Translations under genes and position numbers: made by a program | Assembly (NCBI GenBank): GCA_963615055.1 | Contig: CAVEFO010000054.1 | Span: 1-8,239 of the forward strand | DNA length: 8,239 nt | Direction of reading: 5' to 3' | Source of the DNA: UBA1822 sp963615055 | GTDB lineage: Bacteria > Bacillota > Negativicutes > Veillonellales > Dialisteraceae | Shown: piece after piece, positions 1-7,000 of the stretch | Layout of the letters: every line of letters starts with the position of its first letter | Numbering within the stretch: the first letter of the stretch is position 1 | The notes under the pieces: model-generated | What the model saw: only the letters and a program-made list of their open reading frames with translations | The model's database searches: none | Told to the model about the DNA's origin: nothing

Positions 1-2
1 CC

Positions 3-116
3 CTCCACCTGACGGGCCTTCAGGGCCCGCCATCGGAAAATTTCAAACAGGCGGGTCTCCTTGCGGCAGACTTTGCCACCCACAAAAAATCGGAAACAGC
101 GGCCTATAAATTATGA
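3..116 (+). CDS. Possible C-terminal end of an unidentified protein (partial)
   Basis: An open frame enters from the left edge and gives 37 residues ending ...KSETAAYKL before a TGA at 114-116. I do not recognise the family. The residue mix (Leu, Ala, Asp, Thr, Lys) looks like ordinary protein, and a Rho-independent terminator begins about 18 nt after the stop, as expected at the end of a transcription unit. Against it, a second frame on the same strand is also open until 107-109, and the stretch is too short for codon bias to decide. The coding call is therefore tentative. Confidence 0.35.
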   Translation, partial: LHLTGLQGPPSENFKQAGLLAADFATHKKSETAAYKL

Positions 117-133
117 AAGGCCGCCATTGACAA

Positions 134-162
134 GGGCCGCGCTTCGGGGCGCGGACTTTTCT
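134..162 (+). terminator. Rho-independent terminator of the upstream unit
   Basis: CCGCGC at 137-142 pairs perfectly with GCGCGG at 149-154 around a TTCGGG loop, and the stem is followed by ACTTTTCT. It lies just after the partial reading frame that ends at 116, so it probably closes that upstream transcript and separates it from the amtB promoter. Confidence 0.7.
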
Positions 163-228
163 GCCCGAAGTGATTGACGAACATAGAGTCAGATATCGAT
201 AGCACTTTGCCGATTCATAAAAAACTAC

Positions 229-257
229 TTGCATTTTTGGAATCATGGGAGTATACT
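229..257 (+). promoter_or_regulatory. Sigma-70-type promoter of the amtB operon
   Basis: A -35 box TTGCAT (229-234) and a -10 box TATACT (252-257) are separated by exactly 17 nt. Transcription would start near 264, giving an untranslated leader of about 130 nt before the amtB ATG at 393. Two terminator-like hairpins lie inside that leader. I see no clear sigma-54 (-24/-12) element, so nitrogen control through RpoN is not supported by the sequence. Confidence 0.65.
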
Positions 258-284
258 CTCCACAACATCAATTTCACATTTGCG

Positions 285-317
285 AAAAAGGGCTCGCCGA
301 TTTAGGCGGGCTTTTTT
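285..317 (+). terminator. Leader hairpin 1, terminator-like (possible attenuator)
   Basis: Residues 292-298 pair with 305-311 as a 7-bp stem with one G-U pair and a six-base loop GATTTA, followed by six T (312-317). An A-run at 285-289 can extend the stem into the T-run. The hairpin begins only about 20-30 nt after the predicted transcription start, so transcripts from the 229-257 promoter must pass it to reach amtB. Confidence 0.65.
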
Positions 318-330
318 GACAGCGATGGGT

Positions 331-369
331 AAAGAGGCCGTTTCCTCCCGGAGGGGAAGCGGCTTTTTT
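331..369 (+). terminator. Leader hairpin 2, strong terminator-like (possible attenuator)
   Basis: Residues 337-347 pair with 353-363 (11 bp, with G-U pairs) and are followed by six T (364-369). The T-run ends only 8 nt before the amtB ribosome-binding site AAGGAG (378-383). The loop side holds CCTCC, which is complementary to a Shine-Dalgarno core, so the hairpin could influence translation as well as transcription. Being downstream of the promoter and directly before the gene, it fits a conditional attenuator better than a terminator of an earlier gene. Confidence 0.7.
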
Positions 370-392
370 GATTGAGGAAGGAGTTTCCGGAC

Positions 393-1697
393 ATGTTTCG
401 ATTATTGAGTTTTGTTTCGATTTCGGCATTCGCGCCGCTTTCGGTTTTCGCAGCTGAGGACGCGTCGGCACTTTCGGCGGGCGATATGGCGTATGTGGCT
501 TTTGCGACGCTTTTGGTGCTCTTGATGACACCGGCCGTCGGCCTCTTCTACGGCGGGCTCGTGCGCCGGAAAAACACCATCAATACGATGATGATGTCCT
601 TCATTTGTCTCGCCATTTTCACGGTGCAATGGTATCTCTTCGGCTACTCGCTGGCCTTTGGGAAAGACATTGCGGGCATAATCGGCGGCGGCGATAAATT
701 ATTGCTGCACGGTGTGGGGCTTGCGGCGGATCCGGAGTATTCGGAAACGATTCCCGCGATTCTTTTCTGCATGTTTCAAATGGCCTTTGCCATCCTGACG
801 GCGGCGATCGTTTCTGGCGGCATCGTGGAACGCACCCGTTTCCCGGCTTGGTGCCTTTTCATTTTCCTCTGGGGGACGCTCGTCTACGACCCGATGTGCC
901 ACATGGTCTGGGGCGTCGGCGGATTCATCCGGGAAATGGGCGGCCTCGACTTTGCCGGCGGGACCGTCATTCACATCACGTCCGGTTTTTCCGCGCTGAC
1001 GGCGGCCATTTTGATCGGGCGGCGCCGCGATTTCGGCACGGCGTCCATTCACCCGCACAACATTCCCTACGTCATCATCGGTGCGACTCTTCTTTGGATC
1101 GGCTGGTTCGGCTTCAATTCCGGTGCGGGACTTACCGCCTCCGATGTCATGGCGCAAGCGCTCGGAAACACGGGCATCGCGTCTTGCACGGCCGGTCTCG
1201 TCTGGGCCGTCTTGGAGAAATGGCAACACAATAAAGTGACGACCGTCGGTTTCATGACGGGCATCATCGCGGGGCTCGTCGGGATCACCCCGGCAGCCGG
1301 TTTCGTCGACAGCGACGCGGCGTTTTTCATCGGCCTTTCGACGCCGATTGTTTCCTACATCATGATTACGTACGTGAAAGCGAAATTTGCCTACGACGAT
1401 TCGCTTGACGTCTTCGGCTGCCACGGGATGGGCGGCGTCTGGGGCGCGCTCATGACGGGCGTTTTCTGCACAACGGCTATTAATCCCGCCGGCGCGGACG
1501 GTCTTTTGGCCGGAAATGCGGCGCAAATGGTGCCGCAAATCACCGGCATCCTTGTCGCGATGGTCATGGCCGTCGTCGTGACGACCCTTCTCGTGAAACT
1601 CGTCGGTGCCATCATGCCCCTCCGCGCGACAAGCTCGGAAGAAGCGCAAGGCCTCGACCTCCTGGAACACGGCGAGCGGGCGTATAATAAAATATGA
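393..1697 (+). CDS. amtB: AmtB-type ammonium transporter
   Basis: This is a 434-residue inner-membrane ammonium channel of the Amt/Mep/Rh family, which conducts ammonium as a trimer. Residues 1-20 form a Sec signal peptide with a likely cut after VFA, as in Gram-negative AmtB. The family pattern TPAVGLFYGGLVRRKN lies at 46-61. The pore is recognisable: the Phe gate residues (F128, F132), D186 followed by the first pore histidine H194, and the second pore histidine H344 in CHGMGGVWG. The tail, near 415-431 (EEAQGLDLLEHGERAY), matches the conserved segment that contacts PII and couples the subunits. I chose the ATG at 393 because AAGGAG lies 9 nt upstream and the signal peptide begins there; an in-frame TTG at 372 has no suitable ribosome-binding site and overlaps the leader. 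The PII gene follows after 220 nt, the usual amtB-glnK pairing. Confidence 0.96.
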   Translation: MFRLLSFVSISAFAPLSVFAAEDASALSAGDMAYVAFATLLVLLMTPAVGLFYGGLVRRKNTINTMMMSFICLAIFTVQWYLFGYSLAFGKDIAGIIGGGDKLLLHGVGLAADPEYSETIPAILFCMFQMAFAILTAAIVSGGIVERTRFPAWCLFIFLWGTLVYDPMCHMVWGVGGFIREMGGLDFAGGTVIHITSGFSALTAAILIGRRRDFGTASIHPHNIPYVIIGATLLWIGWFGFNSGAGLTASDVMAQALGNTGIASCTAGLVWAVLEKWQHNKVTTVGFMTGIIAGLVGITPAAGFVDSDAAFFIGLSTPIVSYIMITYVKAKFAYDDSLDVFGCHGMGGVWGALMTGVFCTTAINPAGADGLLAGNAAQMVPQITGILVAMVMAVVVTTLLVKLVGAIMPLRATSSEEAQGLDLLEHGERAYNKI

Positions 1698-1917
1698 GAG
1701 ATGAGGGGGCGCAGCCGTTTCCTGCTTGATTTTTGCGGTGTTTCTGCTGATGGCTGCAGCAAGATAGGAATGAGGGGCGAGGCCGTATGGTCATTTGCTC
1801 GATGCGGCATATGACGCAAAAGTGAAAATAAAAAAGTTTCGCTTCTCATCGCTGCCATCCGTCTGACAGAAACGTATGGCAAAAGTAAATTTCTCTATGA
1901 AAGGAGATTATATTTCC

Positions 1918-2286
1918 ATGGAAGAACGGAAAATTTATAAAGTCGAGGCGATGATTCGCCCGGAGAAATTGGATGAACTAAAAGAAGCTCTCTATGCCAT
2001 CGGCGTCACAGGCATCACCGTCTCGGACGTGTACGGCTGCGGCCTCACGCACGGCCAGACCGAGCTCTTCCGCGGCCGTGTGCTCACGGTGAATCTGATG
2101 CCCAAAACAAAAATCGAGATTGTCATCTACGAGACACCTCTCGATTTGCTCATTGATACGATTCGCCGCGTCTGCTGTACAGGAAACGTGGGCGACGGCA
2201 AAATTTTCATCTCCGAATTGGTGGGTGCCGTCAAAATCCGCACCGGAGAGTCCGGCGGCGCGGCCATTATCGACGATAAGGCGTAG
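1918..2286 (+). CDS. glnK: PII nitrogen regulatory protein (GlnB/GlnK family)
   Basis: This 122-residue trimeric signal protein senses ATP/ADP and 2-oxoglutarate and, next to amtB, most likely plugs the AmtB pore. The core is typical: the N-terminal strand with IRPEKLDELKEAL (13-25), the T-loop around 42-61, the B-loop signature TGNVGDGKIFI (88-98) and the C-loop RTGE (108-111). R52 matches the arginine that GlnK inserts into the AmtB pore. Two T-loop positions differ from enteric PII: Tyr51, the uridylylation site, is Leu56 here, and Gln39, which helps hold Mg-ATP-2-oxoglutarate, is Thr44. In-frame ATGs also occur at 1876 and 1897; I chose 1918 because AAGGAG at 1901-1906 lies 11 nt upstream and the family alignment starts there. 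No convincing promoter is visible in the 220-nt gap after amtB, so co-transcription is likely. The name glnK rests on pairing with amtB; glnB is equally possible. Confidence 0.93.
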   Translation: MEERKIYKVEAMIRPEKLDELKEALYAIGVTGITVSDVYGCGLTHGQTELFRGRVLTVNLMPKTKIEIVIYETPLDLLIDTIRRVCCTGNVGDGKIFISELVGAVKIRTGESGGAAIIDDKA

Positions 2287-2289
2287 CGT

Positions 2290-2317
2290 TATCCGTTGAC
2301 CGTTATCCGTAGACCGT
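2290..2317. repeat. Short heptamer array, NNNCCGT type (4 units)
   Basis: Four consecutive 7-bp units read TATCCGT, TGACCGT, TATCCGT, AGACCGT and are followed by CTGTCACAT. It starts right after the PII stop codon. The longer array at 3493-3576 has the same unit and also ends in ACCGTCACAT, so the two are copies of one dispersed repeat family. Confidence 0.7.
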
Positions 2318-2336
2318 CTGTCACATAGAGAGAAAA

Positions 2337-2581
2337 GCTTGATGGGGCTTGATGTTTGTGATGCTTTGCTTTTCTGTCATCTTGCATTCTTGCTTTTGTG
2401 TAAGGCTTGATAAGGCTTGATGCCAAAGAGAACTTTTTTCGCTTTGGCATTTTTGTCACCGAAGCTGCAAAGCAATTTGATAGGGGGAAATCAAGCCTCT
2501 TCAAGCCCTTTCAAGCCCTTCAAGCTTTCACAAGCCGTTTCAAGCCCTTCAAGCCATCTGGGAAAGGACAGAAAAGCAAAG
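2337..2581. repeat. Inverted 10-bp repeat region between convergent genes
   Basis: GCTTGAT occurs at 2337, 2347, 2405 and 2415, each pair spaced exactly 10 bp. The reverse complement, CAAGC, recurs at 9-10-bp steps in 2491-2555 (seven copies, many reading TCAAGCCCTT). A separate exact 15-bp inverted pair, CTTTGCTTTTCTGTC at 2364-2378 and its complement at 2567-2581, frames the middle. The spacer between the PII gene and the nitrilase gene is therefore almost entirely inverted-repeat DNA. No coding sequence is apparent in it. Confidence 0.65.
2421..2454 (+). terminator. Rho-independent terminator of the amtB-PII operon
   Basis: TGCCAAAG (2421-2428) pairs perfectly with CTTTGGCA (2442-2449) around a 13-base loop, followed by TTTTT (2450-2454). 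It lies 135 nt after the PII stop codon. On the opposite strand the hairpin is not followed by a T-run, so it should act mainly on the + strand transcript. Confidence 0.75.
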
Positions 2582-2595
2582 AAACTATTTTGATC

Positions 2596-3396
2596 TCACA
2601 CATACAGCGCAGGCTTTCGATCGCGGAAGACGTTGATCGTTTCCCGAATTTTTTGCAGCACATCCAAATCGATTTCGCCCGTTTCGATCGTTTCCTCTTC
2701 GGGCAGATGCAAAATTTCCTCGCCCAGGGGAGAGAGGAGGAGCGAATTTCCCGCGTATTTCGTCTTGCCCGCGTAGCCGCTTTCATTCACCGCGCAGAGG
2801 AACATTTGGTTCTCGATGGCGCGCGCCTTGTTGAGGATGTCCCAGTGGTAGCGGCGCACGAGCGGCCAGGCGGCGGGGAGGAAAAAGAGATCAACGCCCG
2901 AGAGCGCCTCTTTGCGGATGAGCTCGCAGAAACGGACGTCGTAACAAATCGCCAGCGAGCACGGAATGTCGTCCAGGAAGAAACGGACAGTCTTCGTGCC
3001 GCCGCGGAAATGTTTCTCCTCGCCGACCGGCGTGAAAGCATGCATTTTGTCGTAGATGGCGACGAGCGCGCCGTTCCGATCAAAGACATGCGCGCGATTG
3101 AAAAGATCGCCGCCCGCGCGGACGGATACGGAGCCCGCGACGATATTCACGCCGTATTTTTTCGCGATTTCCCCGCAAAGGGAAATGGTCTCGCGCCCCT
3201 CTTCATCGGAGGCGGCGACAAGAGCGTCATGCGTCCGGGGCAGGAATCCCGTATTCCAGATTTCCGGCAGGACGAGAATGTCCGGCGCCTCTTGACTTTC
3301 GGCGGCGCGCGAAAGAAGCTCCCTTGCGTGCGCGAAATTTTGATCGAGCGCGCCAAGCGTGACGTCCATTTGAATCAGTGCGATTTTCTTTTTCAT
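2596..3396 (-). CDS. Carbon-nitrogen hydrolase, omega-amidase (Nit2/YafV/MtnU-like)
   Basis: This is a 266-residue single-domain nitrilase-superfamily enzyme, a usual length for the amidase branch. The Glu-Lys-Cys triad is complete: E45 in LPEIWNTGF, K117 in YDKMHAF and C151 in ICYDVRF. The later block with HWDILNKARAIENQMF is typical of Nit2/YafV/MtnU proteins, which hydrolyse omega-amides such as 2-oxoglutaramate to the 2-oxo acid and ammonia; the exact substrate cannot be read from the sequence. It is probably cytoplasmic, as no signal peptide is seen. I chose the ATG at 3396 because AGGAG lies a few nt upstream and the family alignment starts at MKKKIALIQMD; an upstream in-frame ATG at 3477 would precede the promoter. 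It is monocistronic and convergent with the PII gene. Ammonia release would fit its nitrogen neighbours, but that is inference. Confidence 0.9.
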   Translation of the reverse strand: MKKKIALIQMDVTLGALDQNFAHARELLSRAAESQEAPDILVLPEIWNTGFLPRTHDALVAASDEEGRETISLCGEIAKKYGVNIVAGSVSVRAGGDLFNRAHVFDRNGALVAIYDKMHAFTPVGEEKHFRGGTKTVRFFLDDIPCSLAICYDVRFCELIRKEALSGVDLFFLPAAWPLVRRYHWDILNKARAIENQMFLCAVNESGYAGKTKYAGNSLLLSPLGEEILHLPEEETIETGEIDLDVLQKIRETINVFRDRKPALYV

Positions 3397-3459
3397 AATT
3401 TTCTCTCCTGTCGCCTGCGGGCGATATTTTTTGCCGTCTTGCGGCGGATTTTCGGAAAT

Positions 3460-3468
3460 ATTATAGCA
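3460..3468 (-). promoter_or_regulatory. Extended -10 promoter of the nitrilase gene
   Basis: Read on the - strand the site is TGCTATAAT, a perfect TATAAT with the extended-10 TG. No good -35 box lies 16-18 nt upstream, which fits an extended -10 promoter. Transcription would begin near 3453, giving a leader of about 57 nt before the ATG at 3396. Confidence 0.65.
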
Positions 3469-3492
3469 CAAAAACATGGCTGTCCATGATGA

Positions 3493-3576
3493 TCCGTCTT
3501 CCGTCTTCCGTCTTCCGTTATCCGTTATCCGTAATCCGTAATCCGTTATCCGTTATCCGTTTGCCGACCGTCACAT
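3493..3576. repeat. TCCGTNN heptamer tandem array (10 units)
   Basis: Ten uninterrupted 7-bp units occupy 3493-3562: TCCGTCT three times, TCCGTTA twice, TCCGTAA twice, TCCGTTA twice, then TCCGTTT. A tail GCCGACCGTCACAT follows. Only the last two positions of the unit vary, and mostly in blocks, which suggests local duplication. The same repeat and tail occur at 2290-2326. Confidence 0.9.
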
Positions 3577-3697
3577 TGCATGCATGATAAACAAAGTCTT
3601 CACGCACGGTCCATGGTCAACGAACAGCAGCTCAATGAACGCCAAAAGCGGAGCCGGTATCCGACGTCTGAGGTTTGAATCTCTATGCGCCGATCAA

Positions 3698-3730
3698 AGC
3701 TAACAGCCAACAGCTAGCAACTAATAACTA
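3698..3730. repeat. Second heptamer array, AGCTAAC-type
   Basis: Four degenerate 7-bp units plus a partial one: AGCTAAC, AGCCAAC, AGCTAGC, AACTAAT, AACTA. The unit is unrelated in sequence to TCCGTNN but has the same length. The array is short and degenerate. Confidence 0.6.
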
Positions 3731-3752
3731 TCTTGCGCTTGCCGAAAAGGCC

Positions 3753-3963
3753 GCGTACCTCTTAGCCCTCTTCCGGAGAAAACTGTCCGGTAGATGATTT
3801 TCGGCGCTCCGTCGGCCGGGTGATGGCTTTTCCATATGAGAATAAAGCTTAGCAAGGAATTCTGCTAAGCTTTATTCTCATATAGAGTCCCCATCATCCG
3901 GGCATCCGCCACCGGCGACTGTCCACTGGAAGGTCGCCTCCGGAAGAAGACTAATCGGTACGC
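3753..3963. repeat. 211-bp imperfect palindrome with a perfect 21-bp core hairpin
   Basis: The core arms 3834-3854 and 3863-3883 are perfect 21-bp reverse complements around the 8-base loop AGGAATTC. The symmetry continues outward about the same centre (3858): 3816-3826 matches the complement of 3891-3901 at 10 of 11 positions, and 3753-3778 matches the complement of 3938-3963 at 22 of 26. This is what two diverged copies of a roughly 105-bp unit, joined in inverted orientation, would look like. Neither side of the core has a T-run, so it is not a standard terminator. No flanking direct repeat is obvious. Confidence 0.8.
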
Positions 3964-4010
3964 ACTTTACGCATTTCTTATATGACGGCGAAGCCGCCGC
4001 GGCTTTCCGC

Positions 4011-7000
4011 TCAAATGGTATTCATGATACTCAATAAGTTTTGATAGCTGTCCACTTCATGATACACGACTTTGCTTGTCGACATTTCGTTGAAAAGCTT
4101 TCTGGCACATTCGATTTTGGCCTTTTCAATCGGGCGGAGATCGAGACTGGACAGGCTGCCTTTCGTTTCCGCGATGAAGAAAATGTGCTTGACCGTTCCT
4201 TCGTAAAAAGCAATCGCCCAGTCTGGGGAATAATGACCCACCGGCGTCGGGATTTGGAAACTTCGCGGCAGTTTCGCATAGACGCAGACCTCGTCAGCGG
4301 CGTCCAGCGCTTCGGCAAAGGTCCGCTCGACGCTTTTTTCCGCCGTGCCGTCTGTAAAGACATAGTCTTGGATGGCTTTTTGGGCGAGGAACGCTTTCTC
4401 GAAACTTTGCACTGGCGCTTCCGCCGTGAAAATGGACGCGTCGTAGGCGCCCTCGACCACGTCGTACGACACGTGCTCCACGATCATCGTCGCCTTCTGC
4501 TCATTGACGAGACGAATCACGTGGGAAATAAATTCCTCCGGATTTTCACGAAACATCGCCAGCTTATCGCCGCGAATCTTTTGCAGGATTTGAGAAACGG
4601 TGCGCCTTGTTAGCGTCGTCCCCTCCGCAATCTTTCCAATCAAATCGTAGCGAATCCGCGTCCCCTCGGATACCTTCAGCGCTTGCGTCTTCGTCTGTTG
4701 TACAGTAAAAGAATCACCGCGCGCGAGAGCATCCGTGTCCATCTCCGCCTTCTGCCGCCCGACCGTCGTCGTGTACAGCAGCTCAGACACCGTGAGATGG
4801 TCATCGATCGCCGCCACCGCTTTTGCAATCAGCTCCGCACTGTCAAAAGTCACCGTGTACGCATATTTATGATTGATCTCGCGCCACAACGCCTGAAACT
4901 CCTTCTTTGCGAAATTCTCATTCAGCGGATTTTCACGTACCTTCGTCTCGCGCCCGTTCCGCGTCAGCTTATCCAAAAGACTGTCATCATAAACCGCTTG
5001 GATCAGGCGATGAATATCCTCCGCCATCGGCTGCAAACTCTCCGGCAAAGGCGACGTCCGCCCATCGGCGACCGCCTGTCGATATGCGTCCGTCACTTTA
5101 TACGACTCATCCACATAGCCGTTTCTAATCAGATAAAATTGGATCCTCCCCGCCGTTTTGGAATCAATCACCACCGGCTGCCCGTCTTGGCGAACCGTTT
5201 TCCCGATGAAATATTCGATCGTCGCCGCTCGCGGCCTGTCATAGAGCACCGACTTGATATCCGACTGCAAATCCGCCACAAACGTCTTGTAACTTTCACT
5301 CGCCACGACCGTCAGCGTATTGATCTCCAGGACACGATCCCCCAGCGCCTCTGCATCCATCCGCTTCCCGTCCCGGTCGATACACAGACGCAGCCCGCGG
5401 CCCACCTCTTGGTGCTTCGCCGTATTGCTGTCCGAATGTTTCAGCGTGCAAATCTGAAACACATTCGGATTGTCCCAGCCCTCCCGCAGCGCCGAATGAG
5501 AAAAAATGAAACGCGTCGGCTCCTCGAAAGACAAAAGCCGCTCCTTATCCCTCATAATCAAATCATACGCCGACACATCATCCGAAAATTCACTTCCCCG
5601 CTTCGCCCGGCTGTCGATGCTGCGCCCCGTCTTCTTATCGATACTGAAATACCCCGCGTGGACCCGGCGGGCATCACTGCCGACCTCCTTCAGATACCGA
5701 CTGTACGGCGTATCCAAAAGCGTCAGATACTCATCGAGCACATGCCGGTACTCCTCTTCAAACATCACCCCGTACTCGCCCGGCACCGGCTCCCCCGCCT
5801 CATCGTAAGCGCGATACTTCGCCACCTCATCAATGAAAAAGAGCGACAAACACTTGATTCCCCGATCAAAAAGCTTCTCCTCCTTCTCAAAATGCGACAA
5901 AATCGTCTCCCGGATCTGAATCCGCCGCATATCCCGCTCGGACGCATTTCCCGCCACCTCGCCGACGCGGATCACCTCGCCGTTTGTAAAGGAAACCGTC
6001 CCCGAAAGCGGATCAATCTCCGAGATGACATAGCCCTTGTACTGCTCCATCTGCCGGGACAGGAAATACAAATCATCCCCGACACCTAAAAGACGCGTCA
6101 CCCGCCGGATTGCCCGATCGAAACCGACCTCCAGCTCTATCCGCACCATCGGCGGCTTCTTTTGCGACAGCACAATCTGCTCCGCGTATAAATACCCCGT
6201 CACCCCGTGAAGATTCTTCACATCGAAGCCCTTCACCTCGATCTGCTTCACTAGCTTCCGATTGAAAGCCTCCAGCGCATCCAAGACATACACCGGATTG
6301 TGGTGCTTGGCGTGCGTCGCCGAGTAATACAAAGTGAAAAGCGGATGGAAACGCTCCAGCGCCTTCCGCGTCACCTCCCCGCCCATCTTCTGCGGCTCAT
6401 CCAAAATCAGAATGGGGCGATTCGCAGCGATCACATCAATCGGACGACGCGAGCCGAACTCATCCCGCTTCGAATAAATGATACGCGCCGCATCATTCCC
6501 CTTTCGACCCGGCACATTCTTCTTCTCATTCAAAGACGCCGCAAACGCTTGCGTATTGATAATCATCACATGAATATCCGGACTCGACGAAAACTGATCC
6601 AGCCGGCTGAGATCCCCGCTGCTGTAAATAAAGAAACGCGCCTTCTTGCCGTACTGCTCCATGAAATGATCCGTCGTCACATCAAAAGACTTCTTCACAC
6701 CCTCGCGGATCGCAATCGACGGCACCACGACGATGAATTTGCTCCAGCCGTAGCGCCGATTCAGCTCAAACATCGTCTTTGTATACACATACGTCTTCCC
6801 CGTGCCCGTCTCCATCTCGATATCGAGCCCGCAGCACCCCAGCTCCTTCGACAACGCATCCGACAGCTTGATATTATTCTCCCTTTGCAGCGCTTGCAAA
6901 TTCGCCAAAAGCGCTTCATCCGTGAGCGTCACATCCTCATTCCGGTAGCCCGCGTCCTCATCCTCCGGCCCCGAAAACGAAAGCTGCTGCACCGCCTCCG

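Larger units (their letters stand above)
3478..4010. other. 533-nt gene-free region rich in repeats
   Basis: No convincing gene is present on either strand between the nitrilase promoter and the end of res. The region contains a TCCGTNN heptamer array (3493-3576), a second unrelated heptamer array (3698-3730) and a large palindrome (3753-3963). The segment 3577-3697 shows nothing I can name. Directly after the res stop (on the - strand, 4010 to about 3980) there is a GC-rich imperfect stem without a T-run, so no clear res terminator is visible. Confidence 0.7.

Noticed and set aside
285..369. Classical ANTAR two-hexaloop RNA motif
   Set aside because: Two hairpins are present, but loop 1 is GATTTA and loop 2 is about five bases, neither fitting the A at position 1 and G at position 4 rule. 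I keep antitermination only as an open hypothesis.
699..1670. Long open frame antisense to amtB (323 codons)
   Set aside because: It is a shadow of amtB caused by GC-rich codons. Its product is rich in Arg, His and Asp without any recognisable domain, whereas amtB is certain.
1698..1917. Separate promoter for the PII gene
   Set aside because: TTGATT and TTGCTC could act as -35 boxes, but no acceptable -10 lies 16-18 nt downstream of either.
2407..3489. Long + strand open frame across the nitrilase gene and spacer (360 codons)
   Set aside because: The - strand encodes a complete Glu-Lys-Cys nitrilase with promoter and ribosome-binding site. The + frame starts inside the terminator hairpin and translates the repeats.
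3493..3562. CRISPR-like array
   Set aside because: The units are 7 bp in direct tandem with no spacers, and no cas genes are present.
3834..3883. Terminator for res
   Set aside because: The stem is perfect but neither side carries a T-run, and it is over 120 nt beyond the res stop. The symmetry extends far beyond a terminator.
4683..6089. Long open frame antisense to res (468 codons)
   Set aside because: It lies wholly within res and its translation is an Arg/Leu/Ile-rich string without motifs. Res motifs on the other strand explain the region.
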